A DNA stretch of 43,026 nt from Bacteroidales bacterium UBA5762 (GTDB taxonomy: Bacteria; Bacteroidota; Bacteroidia; Bacteroidales; TTA-H9), in contig DIEY01000041.1 in the NCBI GenBank assembly GCA_002418865.1, forward strand, positions 1 through 43,026. Direction: 5' to 3'. Below are positions 1 through 8,086 of the stretch, in pieces; the first letter of the stretch is position 1; each line of letters begins with the position of its first letter. The translations under genes were made by a program, and so were the position numbers. The notes beneath the pieces were generated by a model. The model did no database searches, was not told the origin of the DNA, and saw nothing but the letters and a program-made list of their open reading frames with translations.

Positions 1-434
1 TGTTCTAATTTTAACAACGAAGCCAGAGAAACCTCATTTTGCAGTAACTCCTCTTTAGGAAGCATACTTTTTATTCCAATTTCCGGCATCAGAAAGAGCG
101 ACGAAAAAAAGTCAGCCTCTTTTTCTTGCTTTGACGAATTTAAACTTCCCGGATTGCAATAGTGAACTTCGAAAGTCTCCTGTACATACAGATGGTATAG
201 TTCATGAGCGATCGTAAAGTGTTGTCTCCCCCTGGCGTGGTTCGCATTGATTAAAATAAATCTACTGTCATCCCTTTTCAGGCACATGCCCGAGAAATTA
301 TCTCCCAAAGATTTAAAAAGCGTCAGGATATTCAATTTCAAGAGCAATTGCTTAACTGGAACAGGGTCATAAGGAGATATCCCCCATTCAGTTCTCAATT
401 CGCTGGCTTTTATTTCAATGAGGTCCTTTTTCAT
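1..434 (-). CDS. ImmA/IrrE-family metallopeptidase, 3' end outside window
   Basis: The reading frame opens at ATG 434 and is still open at base 1, so about 144 residues are visible and the C-terminus is missing. It contains the zinc-protease signature HFTIAHELYHLY (HExxH, about residues 78-89), followed by a Glu-rich EKEADFFSSLFLMPE segment, which is the hallmark of ImmA/IrrE (DUF955) peptidases. In characterised relatives such as Bacillus ImmA the enzyme cleaves a paired XRE repressor. The start overlaps the stop of the upstream XRE gene by an ATGA-type overlap, so the two are translationally coupled and almost certainly form the usual repressor/anti-repressor pair. Mobile elements and defence islands often carry such pairs. 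The specific target is inferred only from this pairing. Confidence 0.88.
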   Translation of the reverse strand, partial: MKKDLIEIKASELRTEWGISPYDPVPVKQLLLKLNILTLFKSLGDNFSGMCLKRDDSRFILINANHARGRQHFTIAHELYHLYVQETFEVHYCNPGSLNSSKQEKEADFFSSLFLMPEIGIKSMLPKEELLQNEVSLASLLKLE

Positions 435-760
435 TGATTTGAAATATAATTCATTTTGAGATATGCTTTTACCACATCTTTAAAGCTAGCGATGTCATCG
501 AGATCTTCTTTCGATAAGTTATCTGTTCTAAAAGAGCAGAGCAAAGCATCTTTTACTTTTTCCGGATCATTTTCATAGAAATCGTCAATATCCACGCCAT
601 ATAAATTAGCTAATTTGATTAATACAGGAAGCGGCGTTTCTCTTGTTCCGAGTTCGTAGTTGGCCAGCGCGCCTCTTTCTATGGAGAGAAAGGAAGCTAC
701 TCTATCCTGTGTGAAGCCGGATGCCTCTCTGAAAGCTTTTAAATTGTTACGAGATTTCAT
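431..760 (-). CDS. XRE-family HTH transcriptional regulator
   Basis: A 109-residue protein with an N-terminal helix-turn-helix: FREASGFTQDRVASFLSIER at about residues 10-29, then the usual XRE motif ALANYELGTRETPLPVLIKL and a VDIDDF turn near residue 57. The acidic C-terminal 40 residues are probably for dimerisation or peptidase recognition. The stop overlaps the start of the ImmA/IrrE gene. A purine-rich GAAGGGAGAATC sequence sits just before the ATG and could serve in initiation. It probably represses its own operon and is inactivated by the paired peptidase, by analogy with ImmR/ImmA. The start at 760 gives a standard XRE N-terminus. Confidence 0.9.
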   Translation of the reverse strand: MKSRNNLKAFREASGFTQDRVASFLSIERGALANYELGTRETPLPVLIKLANLYGVDIDDFYENDPEKVKDALLCSFRTDNLSKEDLDDIASFKDVVKAYLKMNYISNQ

Positions 761-829
761 GATTCTCCCTTCTAAGATAAATAGTTAGCGTGTCAATATT
801 TTTCTTTGTGTGATAAAACTCTTCTGTTG

Positions 830-837
830 CAAAGATA
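830..837 (-). promoter_or_regulatory. Possible Bacteroidota -7 promoter element for the XRE-ImmA pair
   Basis: The minus strand reads TATCTTTG, matching the Bacteroides -7 consensus TAnnTTTG, about 70 bases upstream of the XRE start. No good TTTG -33 element lies at the expected spacing, so this is only a candidate. Confidence 0.35.
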
Positions 838-941
838 TAACAATTTATCAATTCAGATTGTTTTTGCAACACCTATTTATATTGATCAGCATTTATTTTT
901 CTTCATTTCGATGCGCTTCAGTGTGAGTGTTCCTTATACCA

Positions 942-1050
942 GTAACCATTTATACTTAACTTTTTGTTTCGGTAAAGTTTGTAACTCCACTTTTATGCTT
1001 AACTCTGCTTCCCGGCTAAGTTAGTAATTCCACACTTAATATCTATGGTT
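942..1050. repeat. Three imperfect ~40-bp repeats between XRE and TIR genes
   Basis: The 282-base gap between the TIR stop and the XRE start holds no convincing gene. Its left half contains three similar blocks beginning with gtaacc/gtaactccac/gtaattccac near 942, 981 and 1024, two of them followed by a ttat(a/g)cttaact block. Spacing is 39-43 bases. They could be degenerate tandem repeats or binding sites; similarity is moderate. Confidence 0.3.
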
Positions 1051-1831
1051 TATGAGAAAACAGGGGAATATCTTTCCATTCATTAATCTTAGTTTCATGC
1101 TTCACCTGCAATATATCAATTGGGACATTAGTTTTAGCTATAAATTCAGCAGATTGTGGAAATCCAGGCACTGTATTTTCGGGAAAGTCTATCCTTATTG
1201 CATTTAACCTTATACCAATTGTATTTACAATTACAGCACCCTCATTGAAACCAAAATTAAAAAAAATATTCCTCTTACTTTCAAATTTAATCTGATCTTG
1301 TGAATTGAATGTGATAAATGCAAAATGAGAAATGGGCTCCATATAATATTGGGCATGGCATTCAATTTTTAGTGCATTTCCCTCCCACCATTTATATGCT
1401 ATCAGATTTGAAAGTTCATTAAATTGAGGAGTAAATGTATTTTTTCCGTTTGCAATATCAACGATTTGCCTGATCGAAACTTCAATACCATTTTGATATA
1501 GATCGATATATAAAGATTGCATCAAAATTGCTGGCATTAAACAATTATCTAATCGGATCGGGATTATTCTTGTTTGACCATTGGTAACCTTCATCAATGC
1601 ATTCTGCCATTCTAATTTTACCATTTCGCTAAGTAGGCTATTATTAGAAACGAAGAAGAAAAACAGTTTGCATTGAGTCAAACCATCATTCATTTTATCA
1701 ATGATTCCATCACCTGGCTGAATTGACCAGGAATCATAGAAAATCTTTTCTTGACCATAGATTTCTCTTAGTCGTAATGCTATTGGCTCTACAATAGCTT
1801 TATCTTTGAAATTGTGTGATAGAAAAATCAT
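1043..1831 (-). CDS. TIR-domain protein
   Basis: A 262-residue protein. Residues 1-125 have TIR features: MIFLSHNFKDKAIVEPIALR (strand A/helix A with the S-H box), IFYDSWSIQPGDGI (BB-loop region), LFFFFVSNNSLLSEMVKLEW, and a predicted catalytic Glu at E74 in VKLEW. RIIPIRLDN follows. Bacterial TIR domains are commonly NAD-hydrolysing or cyclic-ADP-ribose-producing effectors in anti-phage immunity. Residues 150-262 are an unrecognised, strand-rich domain that may be the sensing part. The gene lies 290 bases downstream of the subtilisin-like protease gene in the same direction, so it may join that operon or stand alone. Activity is inferred from the fold and has no direct support here. Confidence 0.82.
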   Translation of the reverse strand: MIFLSHNFKDKAIVEPIALRLREIYGQEKIFYDSWSIQPGDGIIDKMNDGLTQCKLFFFFVSNNSLLSEMVKLEWQNALMKVTNGQTRIIPIRLDNCLMPAILMQSLYIDLYQNGIEVSIRQIVDIANGKNTFTPQFNELSNLIAYKWWEGNALKIECHAQYYMEPISHFAFITFNSQDQIKFESKRNIFFNFGFNEGAVIVNTIGIRLNAIRIDFPENTVPGFPQSAEFIAKTNVPIDILQVKHETKINEWKDIPLFSHKP

Positions 1832-1854
1832 AATATATAATTTGAATATTATTT

Positions 1855-2075
1855 CAATTATTGATTTAAGTTTTTAAAGTTCCACTTGCCGTTTTCAGTT
1901 TATATAAATGTGTCAGGTTGTCCGACTTGTTAATAATCGCATCAAAGATCTCGTCTTCTTCAATGAAAAAGATCTCGAATCATGATTTTCACCAATTTAA
2001 GGATAATGCCCCATATCATCTCTGTCATAGAGAGTTTAGTATGTCCGCTTTCAAAACCAAAAAATCAGATAAATC
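1855..2075 (-). other. Degenerate coding-like sequence between TIR and protease genes
   Basis: The 289-base interval downstream of the protease gene has two minus-strand stretches in different frames that look coding-like: one reading LSMTEMIWGIILKLVKI and, after a stop, one reading FDAIINKSDNLTHLYKLKT before a TAA. They may be remains of a single broken gene. I do not recognise the family. Plus-strand reading frames here are judged spurious. Confidence 0.25.
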
Positions 2076-2120
2076 AATACAACATCATCGTATGTTTGCA
2101 ATTCACGGCAATTCATCTAT

Positions 2121-4646
2121 CTATCCATTATTTATTGGAATCTCAATACCAATGGGTACATTTATTATAGCTTCAATTTTAGTTTTGACAACATTATACA
2201 AATCTATTTCTTCTGCTGGTGTATCTAAAGAGATAATAAGAGAATATCTCACTTTATTATTAAACTTTTTTAAATTGGTTCGAGTTTTCCACCAACCTCC
2301 AATTGGATATACAGCGATTAAATTACAAGTTGCTAATTGTGCAGCAGTAAGTCTTAGTTCATCTGAATGGACAGATCCTTTATTCCTATTATCAGAACCT
2401 ATTAACCATCTTCTCGAATCGTTCCTTCCTCTTTCTTCGTTTTCTTCCGCCTCAATTGAATTATTAATTCTCAATTGAAATGCTCTTTGATCTTCACCCT
2501 CATTATTTACATCAAAACGTAACCCATATGATGCATATCTGTACTTATCTTTCCATCCTATTTCGCCAGGAGCGGGTTCAATAAAATATGAAAGAGTTAC
2601 CTTCATTGCAACATTAATTTCTGCGAGTTGCTCTAATAGTTCTTTTGGCCATGGCAATTCATAAAAGTGCATCTCATTAATTTTTGGCAAACTATCTCCG
2701 CGGTTCTTTATAAATGGTTGTATAATTTCCTGTGCAATATATGTCAATCCATTTTCTGTACTATAAAATGCTCTGTCTTCAGATGGTACTCCATAGCCAC
2801 AATGCCGTAACCTCAACTCCATATCTTTTCTATTTCCAACTGGAAACTGATGTTCCATTCTTTCAGTCCATTTTGCAGAGTGGACAATTAAACCTCGAAT
2901 ACTCTCTGCCCATAAATTAGGGTAGCGTGCTTGAAGTTTGCCCGCAAAATTAGAAGCTAAGGCAGTTGCAGCACTTGTTGCATTGATAATTTCAAAATAA
3001 CTACTAATCTGATATTTATTACTCGTAGTAATTAAACCCAAATCAGGATGAGATGAAAATGGTATATTATTATCATTTGTTTTATATAAATTCCCCCCCT
3101 CAAATACTACGTCAGGTTTTATTAATGAACTCTTTTCCCATAGCACTGAAGTACGTGAAAAAGGACAAATTCCCCCACTTGGAGCTACACGTTCAAAACC
3201 CTGTAGATCTTGACTATTATTTGAAATAATATTTGTAAATGCACCTACGGTGATGCCATTCCATGCTTGCGCGGGATTCTGGATTTGTCTAAGACTGTTT
3301 CCATTAGGATAATCTTCGATTATTTCTTTATCTAAATTATTTATATCGTCGATATTACCAGCAGATATAAAAAATAATCTGCAATCGTTCCCTGAATTAT
3401 ATACGACTAAATCTATTGCTCCTGACCATGAACTAGGCTTTCCATGTTCACAATTTTCAGCTGTCACAGCCAGACAATAACATATATTTTCCCTCGGAAA
3501 TATAATTTCTGATGTGGATACAGCTTGTGTCGTAAGATAACCCCACGAATCTTTTGGATTCGGATTATTGTGAGGATATAGTTTAATCGAACCTATTTGG
3601 TTTTCAATTAGTATTTGCTCATTATTAGCTAAACAGGTGGCCAGATCCCCATATATAATTGTACCACACATTTGAGTTCCATGACCTTCTCGATCAGCAA
3701 TACCTTCACCGACAACTGTCCCACAATTATCGGTGAGAATAATTTTGTCCAAAAGAGGATGACCATTATTAACTCCTGAATCTAAAACGCACACAACTGA
3801 TTTGGTATTATTATTAATTCTTAGTCGATTGTTTATATCTTCAATCCATTCTCTTTGTTCTCCTCTAAATTCTTCAAAAAGAAATCCCGTTAATATTCTA
3901 CCGTTTCTAATTTCTGCCAACTGATCGGAGCAACTTAATAGCAATGTTAAAGAGTTATCATTTGCAAAAATCAAAAATACTGATCTTTCTGGAAATGTCA
4001 ATATAGAGTTTTCTTTAAAGCAAATTCCAAGTCTGGCTAAAGAGTTTATGAATTGATTATGTTGGGCATCAATGTCATCATTTTCATTTATTCTTATCCA
4101 TACTTCAAACCAGTCATTTTGATCTGTAGGAAATACACTCAAATCATCTGTCCATAAAGATTTAAGCAAAGCGATATTTATAGCATCTATACTCCGAAAT
4201 AATTGATCATTCTTAGGTTTCCCATTTGCAAGTTCTTCGGTTGCATATTTATTCAACTTGTCTAATAAAACACTTTCCTTTCCATGAGGTACGTAAATAG
4301 TTGCAAACGTCTGTTCTTGTCCATCATCAGTCTTAATATTCCGAATATTTAATAATCGAATTCCTGCATTCTGATTTTCTAAACTCATAGAAATCAAATC
4401 ACTTGAAGGAGATCCAGCAAACTCAATATAAGTTCCTGTTCTTGCTGACAAAGAAATAGCCGTCATGCTATCTCTTATGGTTTCATTTTCAGAACGAACC
4501 GCTTCAAACCTGTTTTGCAAGTATTCTGCATGTTCTCTTCTATTTCTCATTGGTATAGAAGTGTTTCCATTTCCACCACCTCTTGGTGAGAAATCAATAG
4601 ATTTCTTTACTTGTTCAGGGACAAGTAAATGTTCATATTTGCCCAT
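2121..4646 (-). CDS. ietS: Subtilisin-like (S8) serine protease, IetS-type
   Basis: An 841-residue protein with a subtilase core at about residues 280-610. The triad is visible: Asp289 in VVCVLDSGVNNGHPLL, His322 in DREGHGTQMCG, and Ser558 in NATSAATALAS; the oxyanion Asn is N431 in FFISAGN. The first 270 residues are an N-terminal domain without a signal peptide, so the enzyme is probably cytoplasmic. The C-terminal 230 residues are strand-rich. The gene starts 4 bases after the stop of an AAA+ ATPase gene. The pairing of a cytoplasmic S8 protease with an AAA ATPase matches IetAS, first described as a plasmid stability/incompatibility toxin-antitoxin pair of an Agrobacterium Ti plasmid and later listed among anti-phage systems. 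The family-level call is strong; the defence role is inferred. Confidence 0.85.
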   Translation of the reverse strand: MGKYEHLLVPEQVKKSIDFSPRGGGNGNTSIPMRNRREHAEYLQNRFEAVRSENETIRDSMTAISLSARTGTYIEFAGSPSSDLISMSLENQNAGIRLLNIRNIKTDDGQEQTFATIYVPHGKESVLLDKLNKYATEELANGKPKNDQLFRSIDAINIALLKSLWTDDLSVFPTDQNDWFEVWIRINENDDIDAQHNQFINSLARLGICFKENSILTFPERSVFLIFANDNSLTLLLSCSDQLAEIRNGRILTGFLFEEFRGEQREWIEDINNRLRINNNTKSVVCVLDSGVNNGHPLLDKIILTDNCGTVVGEGIADREGHGTQMCGTIIYGDLATCLANNEQILIENQIGSIKLYPHNNPNPKDSWGYLTTQAVSTSEIIFPRENICYCLAVTAENCEHGKPSSWSGAIDLVVYNSGNDCRLFFISAGNIDDINNLDKEIIEDYPNGNSLRQIQNPAQAWNGITVGAFTNIISNNSQDLQGFERVAPSGGICPFSRTSVLWEKSSLIKPDVVFEGGNLYKTNDNNIPFSSHPDLGLITTSNKYQISSYFEIINATSAATALASNFAGKLQARYPNLWAESIRGLIVHSAKWTERMEHQFPVGNRKDMELRLRHCGYGVPSEDRAFYSTENGLTYIAQEIIQPFIKNRGDSLPKINEMHFYELPWPKELLEQLAEINVAMKVTLSYFIEPAPGEIGWKDKYRYASYGLRFDVNNEGEDQRAFQLRINNSIEAEENEERGRNDSRRWLIGSDNRNKGSVHSDELRLTAAQLATCNLIAVYPIGGWWKTRTNLKKFNNKVRYSLIISLDTPAEEIDLYNVVKTKIEAIINVPIGIEIPINNG

Positions 4647-4650
4647 TATT

Positions 4651-5601
4651 TTAAAGTTTATATGCTGATCTTCTTTCTTTAATTGTCTTTATTATCAAAC
4701 CGTTAGTTAATTCAATGTCACCTATTATCGATTCTTTAATTGCATCTAAGCATGCTTGGTTTATTTCTGCATGACTTAATGAATCTAATTCAGGCAATAT
4801 GATTTTGAGATCACTATGCGAAAGATTTCCGGTTAGTCGATTTTTTAATAATTGAACTTTCTCATTGTCGCTCGGAAGTTGGTAATGGATAACATCATCA
4901 AAACGTCTAAATAATGCCTGATCTAATAATACTAAATTATTTGTTGCAGCAATAATCAAGCTATCTGAATGGTCTCTTTCAATGAATTGTAAGAACGAGT
5001 TAAGCACACGTCTCATTTCACCAACATCATTATCTCTTCCCCGTTGCCCTCCTATAGCATCAAATTCATCAAAAAGATAGACAGCCGGAACTTCCTCAAT
5101 ATAATCAAATATCTGACGCAACTTAGCACTTGTTTCTCCCATATATTTCGTTACTATTTTATCCATTAGAACAACATATAAGGGAAGGTGCAATTCATTT
5201 GCAATTATAGCCGCTGTCATCGTTTTTCCAGTTCCCGGATGACCGGAAAGGAGAATTTTCCGTCTGTTTTCAAGATTGTGTCTAAACAATTTATCTTTAT
5301 GCGTAAATTCATTGATAATTCGTATTATCCTATCCCTAATATCTGGAGCTACAACTAAATCTGATAAATGTTCTTGTGGATATACTTCCAAAAATAGTCC
5401 TTGCAAATTTGGATCTATATTCTTAAGCTTTGGTTTTATAAATTTAGAATTATCTATAATTTTGCGTAAATCATTAGCTAAATTAGTATGTCCTAATTTA
5501 GCTTCATGAGCAGCTATTTGTAATGCAACAGTATTAAATTTCTCGCTGTTGTCGTCAAAATGGCTCTTTATGAGCATTTTTAATTGATTTGCTGTAGCCA
5601 T
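4651..5601 (-). CDS. ietA: AAA+ ATPase, IetA-type partner of the S8 protease
   Basis: A 316-residue AAA+ protein. Walker A is GHPGTGKT (residues 120-127), the pore-type motif TKYMGETSAKLRQIF follows, Walker B is VYLFDEFDA (about 174-182), sensor 1 is AATNN (218-222), and an arginine finger lies in FRRFD (about 231-235). This is the classical FtsH/spastin-like clade. Residues 1-90 are an N-terminal helical domain. It is directly coupled to the downstream S8 protease gene. In IetAS the ATPase acts as the antitoxin or regulator of the protease. A small XRE frame ends one base before this start, TGA-T-ATG, so the three were probably one transcript. Confidence 0.87.
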   Translation of the reverse strand: MATANQLKMLIKSHFDDNSEKFNTVALQIAAHEAKLGHTNLANDLRKIIDNSKFIKPKLKNIDPNLQGLFLEVYPQEHLSDLVVAPDIRDRIIRIINEFTHKDKLFRHNLENRRKILLSGHPGTGKTMTAAIIANELHLPLYVVLMDKIVTKYMGETSAKLRQIFDYIEEVPAVYLFDEFDAIGGQRGRDNDVGEMRRVLNSFLQFIERDHSDSLIIAATNNLVLLDQALFRRFDDVIHYQLPSDNEKVQLLKNRLTGNLSHSDLKIILPELDSLSHAEINQACLDAIKESIIGDIELTNGLIIKTIKERRSAYKL

Positions 5602-5602
5602 A

Positions 5603-5799
5603 TCACTGCTTATTTATGATATTCTCAATATCATTTTTTGAATATAATAACTCATCCACATCAACATCAAGAATTGATGCTATTTTGTAAAGAGTTTCAA
5701 TGCTTGGTTGAGTACGGTTTCGTACATATGAATTAACCATATTAAAGCTTTTACCTAATTGTTCAGCTAACCATTTCTGCTTGATGCCTTTTTATTCAT
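5603..5799 (-). pseudogene. Small XRE regulator with a one-base frameshift, first gene of the ietAS operon
   Basis: The frame ending at 5603 encodes a clear XRE domain: GIKQKWLAEQLGKSFNMVNS, then RNRTQPSIETLYKIASILDV and DVDELL. It has no start codon: an in-frame TAA lies immediately upstream. The ATG at 5799 begins MNKK in another frame. Adding one A to the A5 run at 5789-5793 joins them into MNKKGIKQKWLAEQ, a normal Bacteroidota XRE start. The gene is therefore either a natural frameshift mutant, a slippage-controlled gene, or a homopolymer sequencing error. Its stop lies one base before the ietA start, suggesting it autoregulates the operon. Confidence 0.75.
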
Positions 5800-5826
5800 T
5801 ATTTTTTTACTTCTCATTGAATTTTG

Positions 5827-5834
5827 CAAATATA
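5827..5834 (-). promoter_or_regulatory. Possible -7 promoter element for the XRE-ietA-ietS operon
   Basis: The minus strand reads TATATTTG, matching TAnnTTTG, 27 bases upstream of the ATG at 5799. There is no clear -33 TTTG. The position fits a short leader for the small XRE gene. Confidence 0.35.
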
Positions 5835-5922
5835 CCCAAAATATTGAGATAATTATATATCGAAGAATAGGCTTGGCTATAATACTGGGAACCCATGTCG
5901 GAATGATGTATGAGGTCGCGAG

Positions 5923-5979
5923 CTCACTCGCCTTCGCCCGTTCCGTTACTTTGTCTAGCAAATTGTCATCAAACAGCAT
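5923..5979 (-). pseudogene. N-terminal fragment of a WbuC-type cupin gene
   Basis: From ATG 5979 the minus strand reads MLFDDNLLDKVTERAKASE, which matches the start of WbuC-family cupin proteins (DDxLLxxVxxxAKASxRxRMN). The similarity stops abruptly after KASE and the frame runs on into unrelated sequence up to 5767. WbuC is commonly encoded next to FucNAc transferase wbuB in O-antigen loci, and this window has fnlABC and wbuB at 22.6-27.2 kb. A second, differently deleted wbuC remnant lies at 10223-10318. The identification rests on about 19 residues. Confidence 0.5.
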
Positions 5980-6046
5980 ATTCTTCACTCTTTTTTCGTT
6001 CATATCAGGAATTTCACCATGTGCTAACCCTGGATACTTGTATAGC

Positions 6047-6404
6047 CTAACGGTTCCTAAGGCTTCTAAGCCTCTCAATTGGCGAGTCTCTTTCATTCAG
6101 TGGGCGGTGAGGCTGTGGCCCGTCCAGTAAAGGGCTTATGTCCCAACTGGTATAGTTGATTAGTACCTCTTCATCTTTTATGTTTTGGAGAATTCGCATC
6201 ACAGGTTCTGTGAGCGTAATGGGAAGAAAAATCCTCAATCCTGTTGGTCATTTCGTCCAATTGCGGATCTTCCAGCTGCAACGTGAATAGCTTATTCAAT
6301 ATGGGATCGTACATATCCATGCAGAGGATATCTCTGTCGGGCGACTCTAACTGAGTCACCTCCCATGCAAGGTGTATGCTATCCAGAATATCCTGACGTC
6401 TCAT
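6047..6404 (-). pseudogene. Unrecognised gene broken by a frameshift
   Basis: The frame from ATG 6404 reads MRRQDILDSIHLAWEVTQLE ... LQLEDPQLDEMTNRIEDF and then turns into a low-quality tail. In the next frame the sequence continues naturally as LPITLTEPVMRILQNIKDEE and VLINYTSWDI to about 6110. Removing one T from the T5 run near 6230-6240 would fuse the halves into one protein of about 100 residues. I do not recognise the family. It lies 11 bases after a short fragment at 6416-6550, so the two may once have been a unit. Read errors cannot be excluded. Confidence 0.45.
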
Positions 6405-6415
6405 AATCCTTTATT

Positions 6416-6550
6416 CTACACATATTTCTTATCAACTGCTGTGTCATTATCAATGCCATTAACCCAATCAAAGAACGGTTTTTTAGGTTTTACGACTATC
6501 GCATTTCTGTTAATTGAATCGTAAAAAAATGTGATTGGTTCTGTTCCCAT
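6416..6550 (-). pseudogene. 5' fragment of a conserved Bacteroidales hypothetical gene
   Basis: ATG 6550 to TAG 6416 encodes 44 residues beginning MGTEPITFFYDSINRNAIVV and continuing KPKKPFFDWVNGID. As I recall, larger Bacteroidota hypothetical proteins of roughly 120-150 residues start with this YDSxxRxAxxxxPKxPFxDW pattern, so this is probably the N-terminal third of such a gene cut short. Function is unknown. The closely following frame at 6404 is not an obvious continuation. Confidence 0.45.
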
Positions 6551-6624
6551 GATTTATTATTTGTTTTTGCATATTTACACCGTTAAACATCTGTATTTAA
6601 CTTTTTGTCGAATGGTATGTAGTG

Positions 6625-6638
6625 CTGAATCCTGAATC
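6625..6638. repeat. Heptanucleotide repeat, two units of ctgaatc
   Basis: Two exact tandem copies of ctgaatc followed by a degenerate ctctagc. It belongs with the arrays at 6681 and 10194. Confidence 0.5.
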
Positions 6639-6671
6639 CTCTAGCAAACCACTGTTCTTATCAAGTTCACA

Positions 6672-7670
6672 CTACCCAAGCTGACTCCTGAATCCTGACA
6701 CCTGATTCCTAATCACCCCCACAACCCTTTTTATATCCTCATCTGTGAGCGTGGGCCCCGATGGCAGGCAAAGGCCGTCTGTGAATAACTTCTCGCTGGT
6801 GCCGTCTTCATAGAAAGCACAGTTTTCGAATACCGGCTGCAGGTGCATCGGCTTCCAGAGCGGACGCGTTTCAATATTGGCCACATCCATTGCAAGGCGG
6901 ATATCCTCCCGTGTGAAGCCGGCCACTTCAGGGTTCACAACGATGCAGGTGAGCCAGTAGTTCGAAGAAAACACCTCCGACGGGTTCGTGTGAAACGATA
7001 TCTCCGGCACATCCTTCAGCAGTTCCCTGTAAAGCCGGTTGATCTCCCTACGACGGGCAATATGGTTCTCCAGCACCATCATCTGCCCACGACCAATACC
7101 CGCACAGATGTTGCTCATGCGGTAGTTGTAGCCAATGTGTGAATGCTGATAATGCGGCGCGTTGTCCCTTGTCTGTGTGGCGAAGAACTTCGTCCGTTTC
7201 GCCTCCTCTGCAGTGCGGCACACCAGTGCACCCCCACCCGATGTGGAAATCATCTTGTTACCATTAAACGAGAGACAGGCAAACTCACCAAACGTACAGC
7301 ACTTCTTACCCTTATACTCCGCACCCAGCGCCTCGGCGGCATCCTCGAGCACCGGAATACCATATCCGCGGGCAATCGCCATGATCTCATCTATTTTCGC
7401 CGGCATGCCATACAGGTGTACCAGGATAATCGCCTTCGGCTTCTTCCCTGTTTTGGCAATCCTGTCCTCGATCGCTTCCCGTAGATATTGGGGCGACATG
7501 TTCCAGGTATCCGGCTCACTGTCCACAAATACAGGTTTTGCCCCCAGGTATGCAATGGGGTTTGCCGATGCCGAGAAGGTAAAGCTCTGGCAAATCACCT
7601 CATCATCCCCTTCTAAGCCCAGCTGAATCAAATCCAGATGAATTGCCGCCGTGCCGGCACTCAGTGCCAC
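6672..7670 (-). pseudogene. Truncated second copy of the PglE-like sugar aminotransferase
   Basis: This 332-residue frame matches residues about 55-375 of the intact aminotransferase at 10323-11465, with roughly 27 differences over about 325 residues by eye. It keeps the PLP lysine region SFNGNKMISTSGGG. It lacks the first ~54 residues; the join at GTG 7670 is fused to acetyltransferase-like sequence. The C-terminus runs off into the heptamer repeats (NQVSGFRSQLG). Missing the N-terminal segment that contributes to the dimer and active site, it is unlikely to be functional. Protein-level constraint still looks good, so the duplication may be fairly recent or the copy was lost recently. Confidence 0.85.
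6681..6714. repeat. Heptanucleotide repeat array (ctgaNtc type)
   Basis: Units read ctgactc, ctgaatc, ctgacac, ctgattc, ctaatc in tandem with 7-base period. The array and its left flank (tatcaagtt...cactac...aagctgac) recur at about 10172-10221. It lies at the 3' end of the truncated aminotransferase copy, whose reading frame runs into it. Confidence 0.7.
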
Positions 7671-7673
7671 CTA

Positions 7674-7885
7674 TCTTTCGTAACCACTGATCCTGTACCC
7701 ACTACGCACCAATTATCTATCTTCACACCCTAAATAATTGTAGTACCTGCACCGATCCATGAGCCCTCACCTACTGTCACGTTTCCACATAAAGTAGAAT
7801 GAGGCGAGACTTAATGCACCCTGGATCACAACCGTGCCCTCCTTAATAAAACTATTTGGAGAGATGCCAGTGCCAAATGTGTGTC
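7674..7885 (-). pseudogene. Remnant of a hexapeptide-repeat sugar acetyltransferase
   Basis: Left-handed beta-helix style repeats can be read across frames on the minus strand: FGTGISPNSFIKEGTVVIQG, then TVGEGSWIGAGTTII, a stop, and GVKIDNWCVVGTGSVVTKD. This is the pattern of NeuD/PglD-type acyltransferases. Frameshifts and an in-frame TAG show it is dead. It is fused directly to the truncated aminotransferase on one side and to the fnlC 5' fragment on the other, so it is part of a rearrangement scar. Confidence 0.65.
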
Positions 7886-7894
7886 CGGTGAGTC

Positions 7895-8019
7895 TCCGAT
7901 GCATCCAGCTTCTGCAATACGCATGCCAGGCGGATAATCTCCGGACGGGTACCCACTACCGTCAATACTTTTAACTTCTTCACTATATGCTATTTATTTT
8001 GATTCTTATTTGATGATAT
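7895..8019 (-). repeat. 125-bp direct repeat: 5' end of fnlC with its leader
   Basis: By letter-for-letter comparison this segment is identical to 24938-25062. It contains the GTG start (7981-7983), the first ~29 codons of the FnlC-type 2-epimerase (KKLKVLTVVGTRPEIIRLAC...) and the 36 bases upstream. The rest of the gene is absent. Both copies point the same way, about 17.0 kb apart. Confidence 0.9.
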
Positions 8020-8086
8020 TAAACCGGCAGAAAAAATGAACCGGTACCAGCGGTAATGAATAGTATATTGTTTGTAAATAGTGACA

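Noticed and set aside
806..1024. Plus-strand open frame of 72 codons
   Set aside because: No recognisable motif, biased low-complexity composition, overlaps repeats and an intergenic region; likely chance.
1918..2478. Plus-strand frame of 186 codons opposite the protease gene
   Set aside because: Mostly antisense to the clearly conserved S8 protease C-terminus, with no family features.
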